Shown here one piece after another: positions 36,525 through 51,056 of a stretch of 64,000 nucleotides of DNA (positions are counted from its first letter, which is position 1; every line of letters begins with the position of its first letter). The translations under genes were made by a program, and so were the position numbers. The notes under the pieces are model-generated. The model did no database searches. It worked only from the letters and a program-made list of their open reading frames with translations, and had not been told where the DNA came from. The DNA is from Polydactylus sextarius (Eukaryota > Chordata > Actinopteri > Polynemidae): the NCBI GenBank assembly GCA_016801845.1, contig CM028917.1, positions 6,351,001 to 6,415,000 on the forward strand, read 5' to 3'.

Positions 36525-37547
36525 TTAATAGTCAATGGCATAGCCATTATTCTTTATGACTGCTTCCAGACGATTCTTGTATGTGTCCACAAGCTTCCTG
36601 CATGTCTCCTGTGGGATGTTGGCCCACTCTTCTTTGGCAAATGCCTCAAGCTGAGTCAAGTTAGTTGGTTTCCTCGCCCTCACCGTGGTCTTCAAGTAAT
36701 GCCACAAGTTTTCAATGGGGTTCAGGTCCGGACTCTGACTTGGCCATTCCAGGACATTGACATCATTGTCCTTGAACCATTTCTTCACTATCTTGGCAGT
36801 GTGTTTAGGATCATTGTCGTTTTGGTAAATCCAGTTGTGGCCAAGCTGGAGTTTCACAGCAGATTCCTTCACATTTTCATCAAGTATCCTTATGTAATCC
36901 TCCTTTTTCATGATGCCTTGGACCTTGACAAGATTCCCTGTGCCACTGGAGGAGAAACATCCCCATAGCATTAAGCTTCCACCACCACACTTGACAGTGG
37001 GCACAGTGTTCTTTGGTCTATAGGCTTCTCCTTTCTTCCTCCAGACATATTGAGCATCCATATGACCAAATAACTCCAACTTTGTCTAATCAGACCACAT
37101 GATGGTGGACCAAAAGCTGGGATCTTGTTTCAGATGGCGTCTACAAAAGGCCAGGCGAGCTACCAGATGTTTCTTCGTGAACAACGGTGTTTTCCGAGGT
37201 GTACGTCCATGGAGACCTCCTCTATGCAAGACTCGCTCAATGGTGGACCTTGATACCTTTGTCCCTGTCTGGTCAAGCATTTCAACTAGAGCCTTGGTTG
37301 TGGTCTGTGGGTTGGTGTTGACCTCTCTGCAGATTTTCCTAGCAAGTTTGGGGGAAACCTTACGCTTCCGACCACGCCCACTGAGGTTTTTAACAGTGTT
37401 GAACCTCTTGTGCTTGTTGATGATGCTCTGGACAGTTGAAACAGGGACATCATACTGCTTGGAAATGGCCTTGTAACCCTTTCCTTCACTGTGGGTATGA
37501 ACAAGACGCTGCCGTAGGTCTTCGCTGAGCTCTTTCTTCTTGACCAT
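36525..37547 (-). pseudogene. Tc1-like transposase, 340 codons, one nonsense codon
   Basis: Cut-and-paste transposase acting on the flanking arms. From ATG at 37547, 153 codons run to TAG at 37086-37088. The same frame then continues through 186 more codons to the stop at 36525. Residues 1-~115 are two helix-turn-helix regions (LRQRLVHTHSEGKGYKAISK and the S-RSTIERVLH segment) around a GRGRKRK AT-hook-like motif (~57-63). The DD34E catalytic domain has Asp153 in WSD, Asp244 in QNDNDPKHTA and Glu279 in NPIENLW, 34 residues apart. The glycine-rich box is CGGGSLMLWGCFS. The stop stands at codon 154, where family members have Glu in the SDE motif, so one G-to-T change explains it. No frameshift is seen. 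This copy should give only an N-terminal fragment unless the stop is read through. Confidence 0.95.
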
Positions 37548-37724
37548 GATGACCAGGAATTGAGAATGATCTGAACACTTTTCCCCTATTTATACTCTTC
37601 TGGAAAGATGTCTTTTTTTTGCTTTAACATTTGGTCAACAATTTTAAATAAAGGGTTTTATTCCACTGTGACATCTTGGACAAAAATTACCACATTTGGC
37701 ACATTTTTGTTTAAATGTTGTCAG

Positions 37725-37937
37725 GGGTATGAATAATTTTGAACATGGCATTTTTTGGGATTGCATCAATACAATACCCCAGACACAAATATTTTTTTGC
37801 ATTTTGTATTGTTGTCATTCTTGCAATTGTTGGTCACATATAACTGATGCATAAATTTGAAAACATGCGTTCATTTCATGACAATATGCAAAAATCACAC
37901 AATTTAGCAAGGGTATGAATAATTTTGAGGACGACTG
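37725..37937. repeat. Right terminal inverted repeat with two direct repeats
   Basis: Inverted copy of the left arm. The inner repeat is at 37725-37741 and the outer at 37911-37927, each GGGTATGAATAATTTTG. It differs from the left arm at roughly ten positions, all in the inner half. Confidence 0.93.
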
Positions 37938-37994
<57 letters not shown>

Positions 37995-40900
37995 ACATAT
38001 TCGAGCAAATTCATCCAAATCCAGATTTGACGATACTTGTGACTGAAGGTCATGAAACAGTGTTCTGACCCAGATATAATTCTTTTTTTCCGCCTATTTT
38101 GTCATTTGCTATAACTCCCTGTCTCTCTCTCTCTCGCTTTGGTTGGATGCTCTCCATCTCATAAAAGTCAGCTCTGTGAAATCACTCTCCCGCATTCACC
38201 TTCCTCAGTCCCTCTTTCGAAAAGAAGGAAACTCAGCACCTGCGTCATGTGCAGTTACTGTGAAACTCAGCCACACCGAATTAGCACCGCAGGATCTTAC
38301 TAATGAGTCCTCTCTGTCGCTGGAGCGTCGCTGCAGCAGACCGGCAGCAGACCGGCAGCAGGTGCATTGGCCACAGATGTTGCTGCTGCAGAGAAGTTCC
38401 ACTGTGAATACTGACAGTGCAATACTGAATACTGAAGTGCAATTTTATTTATTACAGTGGAGTCCAGTTATATTGAGCAGCTACACTGAAACATCTGAGT
38501 CCTCAGAATTAAATGATGGCAGTCTCTGTTGTGAAGCCACCGATATACAAATCACTGTTTTCACTTATTTAACTTACTTTACCACTATGTTCTGATTGGG
38601 ATTTGTATATTGCTGCATTTTTTTTAAACATTCACTTTTAAAGAATCCTTTTGTCGTTCTTGAAAGTGATCAATAGTTTTAGTCATAGTTCAACAGGAAA
38701 CCGGCTGGAATCAGGTCCACAGCTGCTAATGTTTTCCATTGCTCTGCTGTGTTTTTTTGTGCCAATAAAATAAAAAGCAAAATGAAAATAAATTAAGAAA
38801 TACATAATTTGGTTAGTTCAGTTAAACTCAGTCAAAAGGAAATTAATGTGGAAATATTTGTATTCTAACTTTGGAACATTAAGTTTATCAACATGTCAAC
38901 TTTTCTGCATCGACTGAGCGTAAAAAACAACTTTTCTTTAATGGAATGTGTTTCAACAAAGGTTTCAAAAGTTATGCTTTAGCTACAGCCTCAATTTAAG
39001 TAATTTGTCAAGCAAAGATGCTTGTTCCACCTTGTCAAACATTAATATTATTTACTTCTCTCTATCATATAAATGCAATTGAGCTGGGATCAGCTGGGAT
39101 TCCCAGTGGTGTTGTTAATGGATGGATGGATCATTAACACAGTGGGTGGTTATTGGTCATGTAGATCTGCATTGCTCATAAAGGTGATTGATTCTGCACA
39201 GCTCAGACCTTTAGTAACTTCTGTAACTTGGTGAACCAAACAGATGGTTTTGTGGCTTCTGGTTCGGTGATTAAATGACGTTCGGTTCTGTTTGTAGATG
39301 GAGAAGTTTCCTGTGGTGTAGTTTTCTGTATGATGTAGATTTGAATGATTTCATGATGATGTAGATTTCCCAGCCATTGACGTCAGGAAGGCATTTCTCT
39401 TTAGTTGTTGTTTCCGTGTTTCCAGTGTTTTGTCCACCATGTGATGTCTTGAAGACAAAGCTGCAGGTGACTGGTGACTTATTGCTTCCTGCTAATGTTA
39501 ATACCTGTTGTGATGAATTTAGATACAGTTAACTAAAAATACCAGGTGAACTGATGGCAGAGCTTTGATCAGTTGAATTGAATTTAGAATCACAGCTGTT
39601 GAATCAGAACTTTTTATTTTGATGTCGACCTTGAGGGGGCATCTGAACAACAGTAATAATGGGTCTGATAATCATTTTATTTACCAATATTGGACATTTT
39701 TACCCATAAAATGGTTGAACAATTCAGCTGCTGTGTCTTGTTCATGTTCATAAAAAGACTGGTATTCATGTCTTCTTTTGAATTAGTAGTCTTCATTACA
39801 TTTCACCTTGGTTGTGTTGTTGTTTTATCTGAAGCATTCAGGAGATATTAAATTAAACTGTAATGCTGAAAGCAGAGTATGAATCTGGCGACGAAGGCCT
39901 AGACTTCATCCATAAATATTTCAGCCTTTCCTTGTGTTGTCTCTTTGGCGGCGAGAAAGCCTCCGCTGCTGATCTGGAGACAGATATCTGGGTCGGATTT
40001 ATTTTCCAGGAAGCTTGAACTCTTCTGAAATATGTGTATAGACGGGTGGTTAGAGACGATCAGTGAACTTGTGACTAGGAGAATTTCAGACCATCTGAAG
40101 CCAATTGTCAGAGCAGCTGGGAAAACCTGAGCATGTTGAGTGAGTGTGAAGCCTGCAGCCTTCCTCATGAAAGAAGAAAGGGCGGGAGACAGAAGAGCAA
40201 AGAAACACATCAAACTACAGGGATGATATAAGAGTGAAGAGAGAACCCAGTTGTGTTCAGAGCAAATGTAGCTCCAGGTGTTTTTAGGATCACATTTTGT
40301 CTTTTTAAACTGAAACATCTCTGTTAAATCACCAATGACCTCATGACATGTGATCCACCACACTATCTATCTATTTGTCCATCCATATTAAGTAAACAAA
40401 TGACCAAATACATATGAATTGATAACAGCATGCTAACCTGCTAAGCTAAGTGTTGAATATAACAAACTTCATCATGTTTATCAGTCTGTTAGCATCATGG
40501 TGGTCATATTAGCCCACTCATGTCAGTGTTTAGTTCACAGTGCTACTGTGTCCAGGTGCAGCCTCACACAGCTGCCGACTCTCTGTCTGCTTTGAATCCA
40601 TCACGTGTGAATAATTATGAATCTGCAGAACGGCGTCTGTCCCTGTGTTCAGACCTGATGGGTCGCTTTTAGCAGAGATGGGCCAAATTGAGAGAAGCTC
40701 CCGCTGACCTGTTAACATTTGTATTTGTTAGAGCGGTCACACCGATCATGAATTCCCAGACGGTCTGGTCCGGTCATCTGAGCCGGCTGCCTCCATTTCT
40801 GTACATCTCTTTCAGTTTCTCCTTTTCCTCTACACACCGTCCTCCTCCACCTCCCCCTGCACGTCTCTGCTGGACCAATGAATCAGTCTGGCTGGCAGTG

Positions 40901-42229
40901 TGTTGCTGTCACAGAGTCGGTTGGGGTGATTAGTCATGTCGAACGGGGCCTGGATGTGGACGTTCGGAGGGTGACAACAGGAAAGAAGGGGATTCTAGAA
41001 GAATCCAGTAGCGCTACAGCTGCCTGTTTGCTCACTTTGCCACTTTCTCTTTCTCTTTTTACATCATATTTCAGTAGCCGAGGAGGAGGATTGGAGGTCA
41101 CAGAAGGTCACAAAACAGATTCTAACATATTACACCTTTTATCCAGATGAGCCGCTGTGATGCTCAAACATCTGTCCCAGAAAACAGCATGTGTTTGTGG
41201 CGTGTGAGGGGTGTTTACTGTGTCTTATGCACATGTTTGCTTATAGATCTATACTCTTTCTTAATATATGAATAAACATTGGTGCACATGTTCTTTTCAG
41301 GCTTCACATCTGGTCCTCCATAGACTGATATATGTCCACAGCTGACACATTCATGTCCTCCAGAGGATGAAATCTATAGACTAGAGTTCCTAAAGAGCTG
41401 CTTCAAAGCTTAGTCAGTTTCATTTCACTACACACACAACACAGAGCCAGAAAAAAACTACTTCAAAGTTTCACTCTCCATAAACACAGTGCAGCATAAA
41501 CCAACGCACCAAGCGAGCGAATGATTAATACTTTGAGGACGTTGTGCGTGAGCTCCGTGCCGCGTGCGTGTGTTTATATAGCATTGCACTAACATCCGCG
41601 TTGGGTTAGCTCGTTTCCCCTCGTTTTTTGATCCCACTGCTGCAGTAGGTGTGTGATCCTCCTGGCCAATTGCATACGTTGTTTTGCAGCGTTGTCAGCC
41701 AGTGGCAGAGCAGTAGTGGCACCCCCCCATCATCCCCTCCTCCCCTGAGCCAATGAGCTCTGTTGTTTGTATGTTCTGGCTAATAAGCTAGTTGTATGCA
41801 GCTGTTCAACACATGCAGAACATGTGGTTTGGCTCTATACGCTGTGTGTGTGATGAATATGTGTGTGTTTGTGTGTGTGTGCATGTGTGTGTGTGTGTGT
41901 GTGTGTATGCATATAGTGTGTGTGTGTGTGTGTATAAATGACTGGTGCCAAAACCCACTGTCTCCTCGCCTGGTCCTGCTCTCAGTTTTCCTTTTTCCAT
42001 CCCTCTTTCTCTTTTTTCCCATCTTATCTTTCCTCACTTTCCCACTTTCTCTCTCACTCTCTCTCTCTCTCTCTCACTCTCTCTCTCTCTCTTTCCGAAG
42101 CCATCTCCATGGCAACAAGCAGGAAGTGCTGGCCAGGAAATTTCTGGATCACCAACGGTTATTCCAGTTCAGCACCATGAGGTCCAGCCACACACTTTAG
42201 CCCTGTGCTCGGTCTGTGTGTGTGTACCT
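37938..42229. other. Intronic DNA, no gene found
   Basis: Begins with the AT/TG microsatellite. A partial copy of the TTAGC-word dispersed repeat lies at 40425-40580. TG-rich repeats lie at 41845-41935 and (CT)n at 42048-42093. The open frames at 38143-38595 (+) and 39899-40363 (-) have no family resemblance and no good start context. Confidence 0.55.
40425..40580 (+). repeat. Partial copy of the TTAGC-word dispersed repeat
   Basis: AGCATGCTAACCTGCTAAGC, CTGTTAGCATCATGGTGGTC and TTTAGTTCACAGTGCTACTG with GTCCAGGTGCAGCCTCACA. The order matches the copy at 6385-6895. Confidence 0.6.
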
Positions 42230-42503
42230 GGTTTTTCCTACATTGTGGGGACTTGTTACACATTGACATTGTGGGGACCTGTTTCCCTTGTGGGGACAAA
42301 AAGCTGGTCCCCATGATGTAAAAAACAAAAAATGGTGAAGACATGACTTAAGTTTTGGTTAAGGTTAGGGTCAGGTTTAGATAAAGGTTAGACAAGTGGT
42401 ACCAACAAATGGGATCTCTAGGGTTTCCAGGAAAGTCTCTGGGAAATGAATGGAAGTCAATAAAAAAAGTCCCCACAAGGCATGAAAACAAATGTGTGTG
42501 TGT

Positions 42504-42584
<81 letters not shown>

Positions 42585-42607
42585 CGCGCGCGCGCGCGTG
42601 TGCGTGT
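42215..42607 (+). repeat. Dispersed GTGGGGAC-word repeat ending in a (TG)n/(CG)n tract
   Basis: Contains CATTGTGGGGACTTGTTACA, CCTTGTGGGGACAAAAAGC, GGTTAAGGTTAGGGTCAGG and GGAAATGAATGGAAGTCAAT, with CCCCACAAGG before the TG run. I recognise this as a common teleost interspersed repeat whose 3' end is a TG microsatellite. The TG run (42493-42583, one TATG break) passes into CG repeats at 42584-42598. Confidence 0.75.
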
Positions 42608-45331
42608 TACCATGGGATTACTCTGTAATCTGACAATATGGATTAACACAGCAGACCTCCCAGGCCACTGGCTATTATCCATTCACAATCTTTCCTTTTC
42701 TTCATTTTTTCATTCTCTCTAATAACAATATTTCTCATCATCTTCATCCCTCCATCATCACTTTCTCTCATCCCTCTCTCTGTCTCCCTCCCTGCCCATC
42801 CGTCCTTTTCATCTCTGTATCCGTCATCCATCCTTTTCATTCCTCCCTTCCCTCTCGAATCACTCTGTATGCCTCCCTCATCCTTTACTCGCCTCATTTG
42901 CCTTTTTCCAGTTTGACTCTCATCCCGCTGTTCACTCTTTCCTTCCCTCCCCTCCCTCTCCTCCTCACCAAACAGCTCTCCTCTTATCTCTCCTTCACCC
43001 AAATCTCTCCTTCAAACCCTCACGGGGGTCACATAAAAGATATTCCCTTTTACTCACGTTTCCCTAATCATTCTTGATCTCCTGACTTTTATCTTCAGTT
43101 TGCATCATCAACTTTCTCCTTTTCTTTCTTGTCTCATCCTCACTCCGGCAGGATCAAGTGCCAAGACAGAAGGGGGTGGTGGTGGTGGTGGTGGTGCAAG
43201 TTTGGTAGGTTGAGTTTAATTCAGTGCAGTTGTAGACCAGGCCTCACTCTTTCTTTTGTTTCACTAATTAATCCCTTTTCCTGAGTTTTCTCACACAAAG
43301 ATGCATCATGGTGAGTACAAGGATCTTTAAATTGAGAAAAGGAGAGAAGCTCATGCTAAACACAGTTAGTCAAATGTACTGCACGTATATAAAAAAGAAA
43401 AGTTCATTTCCTGTTTACTTTTACTACTAGCTTTTTATAGTTTCTTTAACTTGGTTTATGAAGTGAATGGTATGTGAAGAAAGAGAAAGGTGAGTTACAA
43501 AGTGAAGACTTCACCTTTGATCATGAGCTTTGAGTTTGTGGATAAAAGCAGAATTCCTGCACAGTCAGTGAAAGAATCAGGGCTCCGCTGACCTCACAGG
43601 AACTTGCTCCTTGATCTAATGCCTCCTCTCATTTATACCCATCTGAGGAGGGTTGGATTCGGACGTCGCCTCCTTCTGCAGGTACAGTATGTGATGTCAG
43701 GTGCCTCCACAAAGGAGAAACAGGAGTAGAAGAATAGTAAAAGGCCCTGGCCCCAGCAGCTTTTAAGATAGTAGTAACTTCACACCATCTTCATCTTTGT
43801 TCCAACTAAATAATAATGATTAACTAATTCGTTGCACCAATAGCAATCTTTCTACTTTTATTTACCCTCCAAGTCCCGAACAGAGAGTGTGGACGCGGCA
43901 ACAATGACTGGATTTTTAAAAACTCACTTTATTTCCTGCTCCAATTTACACCACGAGCTCCAGCCATGCCCCATAACCCAGACCCATAATGCATCTGTAC
44001 GCGCTTTCTGTTAAAAACTGGACACTAGTAGAGTTCAGGCAATGCCAATACTTTTTCTTTTGAAATTACTTTTATACATGAAGCAATATTGAGTGGAGGG
44101 GCCATTGGTAACTTCATTATCAGCCTTAACCCTCATGATGTCATCACTGATTAGGTCATAAAACGTGGATGTGGAAGTTAAAAAAAATTGGATCTACCAA
44201 GGAAAGATGTTGTTACATTAAAACACAGCCTCCAACAAACTGAAAGTGAACTGCTAAATGGCTGTAGTAGCCCTTTAATAGCATTGTGTTCTTAGAAATT
44301 CACACATAAATGCCCTGTGATCAGATTATGATCAGATTAGTGGCTGTGTAATCACAACAAGGTGTAAATGTAACTCTATTCAGTCCCATTAAGTTGTATT
44401 TGTTTAGATAATGTTCATTATCCAGGCACTTTACAGAATAAATGTCAAGATTTTACAAGAACAATTATTATTATTATTATTATTATTATTACAGAACAAA
44501 ACTCAATGAGAAAACACTTAGTGATAGTGGAAGAAAAGCCTTTTGCCTCCATTGGTTGGGTTGGTTGGGTTGAGTGAGTGAGTTGATAGAAATGGCAGAT
44601 TATTGTGACAATATTTTGCAAAAATGATGCCTAACGTGTCCTTGACAAAGGTAAAAGAAGCAGTATTAGCAAATTGGTGCACTTTTGATTCCTAAAGAGT
44701 TAGTACCATCAGCATCAGTGAGCTATTTAGCATGTAGCACATTTGAAAATTAGTGCTTGAAAGTAAAATATGTTGGCAACAGTGAGTGACTTAGCATTAG
44801 CATTAGCATTAGCATTAGCACCAGTTTTTCTTTTTAGCTGGTGTTGACAAATCCACCAGTCCCCCTTAATTAAATTACAAAATAAGATCCAAACATCAAT
44901 ATAAAGAGCACACTTTTAGGTGAAAATTAGATGTAAATGCATGGAACAGACGGTTATTACACAGATACTGTTTGCAGCTGTAAATGTGGCCGATGTCTTG
45001 GCTGTGTTGTGCTATGCTACGTATGGAAATACTTTTTTAATTTATGTATCTATTCATTTTAAATTGCCTTCTGGTTGTCGGACAGTAAATCACAACATTG
45101 ATTATATCCAACATTAATACATTGGAGGAAAACCTGCAAATTAATAACCAGTTTCACAAATTTTAAACATGATTCTTTTTGAGGAAAACAGCTCGTCACT
45201 AATGTTAAAAAATTATCTGTTATGTAGAGGAAGAGGCAAATGGGCTCAGTGCAGAGCTGCACTAGCCACACAAGGGAGACAGTAGCTGTAGACACAGGTA
45301 CAATAAGGCTATTGTTCTCCATGTAACTCTA

Positions 45332-45332
<1 letters not shown>

Positions 45333-45391
<59 letters not shown>
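45333..45391. repeat. (CA)n microsatellite, 59 bp
   Basis: Uninterrupted CA dinucleotides. Confidence 0.97.
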
Positions 45392-45393
<2 letters not shown>

Positions 45394-45539
45394 TTAAAGT
45401 GCTCATAGTCTTTTTCTATCAGTCTTCATAAAGTCTCTCACACACACAATCTGCATTTATTTTTGAAACTAGTAAAATCACATTGGTGCACTTGCTGCAC
45501 AGATGAAAAAAAATAATTGGGACATCTCCGTTATCACAA

Positions 45540-45540
<1 letters not shown>

Positions 45541-45603
<63 letters not shown>
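45541..45603. repeat. (CA)n microsatellite, 63 bp
   Basis: Uninterrupted CA dinucleotides, 150 bases after the previous array. Confidence 0.97.
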
Positions 45604-45605
<2 letters not shown>

Positions 45606-46645
45606 TGTCTCTGTCTGTGAACCAGTCCAAAGCTTTCCATTGGTTTGTGCGTATGAATAGGCGAGATACAAAGAGACATTTAATAGGTTGACAATTCAGA
45701 CTGAGGGAGACTGAAAGAAAGAGAGCAGAGCAGTTTGGTGCTAGGTTTCAAAGATTCAGTGTGTGCTCTTTAAACTCAGGATATATCAGCTTAAAAGCCT
45801 GCTTCCTTGACTTTCACCACCAGACAAAACTCAGATGGGAGAGAGGCTCGTCTTTGGATTCTAGGCTCTTTAAAATTTTGTCTCTGCCTACATCAGTGCC
45901 CACAGAGGCCTGTAAAGTAGTTCAGTATACACATGATAAATGGTGTGAAAAGAAAAACAACATAAAAGTAAATCAAGGCATTATTATTTCACATTGAAAG
46001 TCATACTGAAAGTGTGCTTTAGGTGATTTAGTAGGTTGAATTTTAAAACTTCATTTACACAGTAAAAGCTTATTATCAGTGACACTGAATCAACCCACTT
46101 TGTCTCAGAGCTTTTGAATAGGATGAAAACACAGGATAGATTTCTTAATGTGTTATGTTCTTCTTCTATCTGATCAAAATGAAAACAAACCATGATGAAG
46201 ATATGAATCTACTTCAACCACTCCCTGCTTGCTTTTTATATCAGTCACTTCAACCACGTGTAACATAATAGTCAACACTGTACCTGCTCTGAGTGTAGCT
46301 ACCAGACTGAAATAACATCAACCATATGTGACAGAGCAAAACAAACACCTGCTACATGAAGCTACTTTGAGGCAGCAGAAACAAGCTAGTACACTTTTTA
46401 GGCAGTTAACTAAGTTACTATTTACACATCCGCCAGATATGGAGAATCAATAGCTTTCTTTGGGGTGTTTTTTCTGTTTCTTTTTTTAGCTAGCTTGCAA
46501 CTATTACTAAACACTGTGAGGAATTAGCAACTAGCTAACCAGCTAGTTGGAAACTTAGCAAACATTTTCTTTTACACTGAAAACAATTATGTGATAGTGA
46601 TAGCTGCTTGAATAAATTTGTAGAAAGAATTGGTGGTTTTGTAAA

Positions 46646-47090
46646 ATTGGAGTCTGTTGAGCAGTTGAGGATGTTTCTTGTTGTTCAACAACTGATAGTT
46701 TAAAAACCATAAGTCTTATTGATGAAGTCGTCACACTGTGTGAAACAAAACTAATTTATCTACAATTCAATGTATAAACTGTTTATGAGAAGTGAAAGAT
46801 GTGGAAACTACAAGAGCTAAAGTTAAAAAAAAGCATAGAAAAGGAAAAACAGCTGAAGCGTTAGATTTGGTGACATCACAGGTCATGTGACTCACTGATC
46901 TGCTCCCATACACACACATTATAAACTCAGAAAACTTTAATTATGATCATTCAAAAACTGTGTAAGATATCAAAACTGTAAATAACAGCTTAACAGCCGT
47001 AAGTCCTGTGACTTATTTAAAGCTTAAATGAAGTCTGTAGCTGAAAGTATGTTGAAGCAATTACATTTGCAAAAGGAGAAATTCTTCCAT
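46646..47090 (-). repeat. Unclassified dispersed repeat, copy 1
   Basis: Its reverse complement matches 63550-63940. Shared stretches include AAACCATAAGTCTTATTGAT, GAAGTCGTCACACTGTGTGA, CAGGTCATGTGACTC, CCCATACACACACATTATAA and ACTTTCAGCTACAG (the last read on the minus strand). No open frame, tRNA head or inverted ends seen. Confidence 0.8.
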
Positions 47091-47984
47091 TCATTTTAAT
47101 AAGAAAAAACATAATAAAAATTAGTACATCTAATAATTTTCATCTAATAATTGAGCTGAACATTTTGAAGTTTGAATGGAAAATGGAGTTTAGCACGGTG
47201 GGACTGACTTTGCAGTGATCAAACAAATTAAGTTTATTAATCCCAATGTTTCTGAATGTTTCCCTGTAATTTTAAATGTTATTTAAAGCTTAGCTCTGAC
47301 GTCCCATTTCCACAGGAAGTATGCATACATCAAACTGACGAGTCAGCCTGGTCTTAACCTCCTGCTTCTTTGTGATTTTAATCAGCAGCATTTATTGTCT
47401 TTATTTACGAGCTTCTATAACTCAGACGTGACAAACGGGAAGAAACATGCAGTAAATCATCGTTTCAAACATTTCTCTCCTTGATCCCCTTGAAGCAGAC
47501 GCACCCACCACCGATTGTTGGTCGGTTTAACGCTCTCACTTGACGTGTAACTCTCCCTGATGGTTAATCTATAGTAGTAAATTAAGGGGGTTGCTGCTGA
47601 CTCTGCATAATATCAGATCATTATATGCCCCAGTGGACTGTACGTACAGTTTTCTCAGGACTGATCACATCCTCTTCTCCTTTTCCTCTTCACTCCTCGC
47701 TTACACGTAGCTGCTCTAAAGATAAACAGTCCTGCATCCTTTTAATTTTACTTTGGATTAGATGTGACAAAATATTATTCTAGCTCACTTTTGTGTGTGA
47801 ATTTGTCAAGCGCAAGCTGCAAAAGTAATTAAACAGAGAAAGGCTTTGTCCATGTTTTATTAACAACTGCACTGTGGTTGTTTTTTTTTGGATTTTAACT
47901 CCCATTCAACTCTGAAGAATCACAATAGTAACATGTAGTAAACATGTAGCTCAGAATATTCATTTTTAATATCTTTGGACGAAT
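47091..47984. other. Intronic DNA without recognised features
   Basis: No gene or known repeat seen. Confidence 0.5.
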
Positions 47985-48128
47985 GAATGCAGGACAGGAG
48001 GTAGACATACTTATTGGAGGGTTGGGGGTTTGATTCCCATCTCCTCCAGTCTACATGTTGAAGTATATTTGAGGAAGATACTGAACACCAAGTTGCCTCC
48101 AATGGTTCTTCCACTGGTGTGTGAATCA
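47985..48128 (+). repeat. tRNA-headed SINE, 5' part (+)
   Basis: A degenerate tRNA-like head (GGAGGTAGAC, GGTTTGATTC as B-box-like) is followed by the body words GTCTACATGTTGAAGTAT, AAGATACTGAACACCAAGTT and GCCTCCAATGGTTCTTCCA. This matches a common acanthomorph tRNA-SINE. The 3' tail resumes at about 48425. Confidence 0.7.
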
Positions 48129-48129
48129 T

Positions 48130-48424
48130 TAGCAACAAATAAAGCACATTGTACTGATAGAAGTGCTGGGTGAATGGTAAATGCACTTCTATTCATCTGG
48201 TGACCACTCAAAGCACTACAGTTTGTGCCATTCACATTCATTCACACAGAACCCTGACGTATACATTGTGTTTTTTACGCTATTGACATCTACACACATT
48301 CACACACCAATGTAATTGCCATTGGGGGCAATTTGGGCTTCATTATAGACACATAGACTGGAGAATCGAACCACCAACCTTCCAATTAGTGGACGACTTG
48401 CTCTACCTCCTGAACCACAGCTGG
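48130..48424 (-). repeat. tRNA-headed SINE (-), lying inside the + copy
   Basis: On the minus strand, from 48424: CAGCTGTGGTTCAGGAGGTA, then GGTTGGTGGTTCGATTCTCC (promoter B box), ATTGCCCCCAATGGCAATTA and GTAGTGCTTTGAGTGGTCAC near the 3' end. It is the same family as its neighbours but in opposite orientation and better preserved in the head. Confidence 0.75.
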
Positions 48425-48505
48425 GTCAGCTGAAGTGTAAAGTGATTTGAGTCTTGAGCAGAAGACTAGAAAAGTGCTATATGAACTGGAATCCTTTTAC
48501 TATTG
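48425..48505 (+). repeat. tRNA-headed SINE, 3' tail (+)
   Basis: GTAAAGTGATTTGAGTCTTG and GACTAGAAAAGTGCTATATG. This is the typical tail, continuing the + copy that starts at 47985. Confidence 0.65.

Positions 48506-51056
<2,551 letters not shown>

Larger units (their letters stand above)
36294..37937 (-). mobile_element. Nearly intact Tc1-like transposon, 1644 bp
   Basis: It begins and ends with CAGTCGTCCTCAAAATTATT in inverted orientation and is flanked by TA on both sides, the target duplicated by the Tc1/mariner superfamily. Arms of about 213 bp enclose a transposase frame on the minus strand (37547 to 36525). The outer ~116 bp of the two arms are identical, which suggests a fairly recent insertion. 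The element lies inside an AT microsatellite within the presumed caskin1 intron. The only clear transposase lesion is one in-frame stop. Confidence 0.97.
42608..46645. other. Intronic DNA, no gene found
   Basis: Pyrimidine-rich at 42680-43020, (GGT)n at 43177-43196, (TTA)n at 44466-44491, five ATTAGC units at 44792-44820, and (CA)n at 45333-45391 and 45541-45603. Confidence 0.6.

Noticed and set aside
38143..38595. 150-codon open frame on +
   Set aside because: Begins at TTG, no similarity that I recognise, no splice or promoter context. Fits chance in a GC-richer patch.
39899..40363. 154-codon open frame on -
   Set aside because: Begins at a non-ATG or weak start, has no recognisable domain, and the surrounding sequence shows no exon structure.
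47985..48424. tRNA genes suggested by A/B-box-like words
   Set aside because: The heads are followed directly by a SINE body and lack a proper cloverleaf, so they are retroposon promoters.
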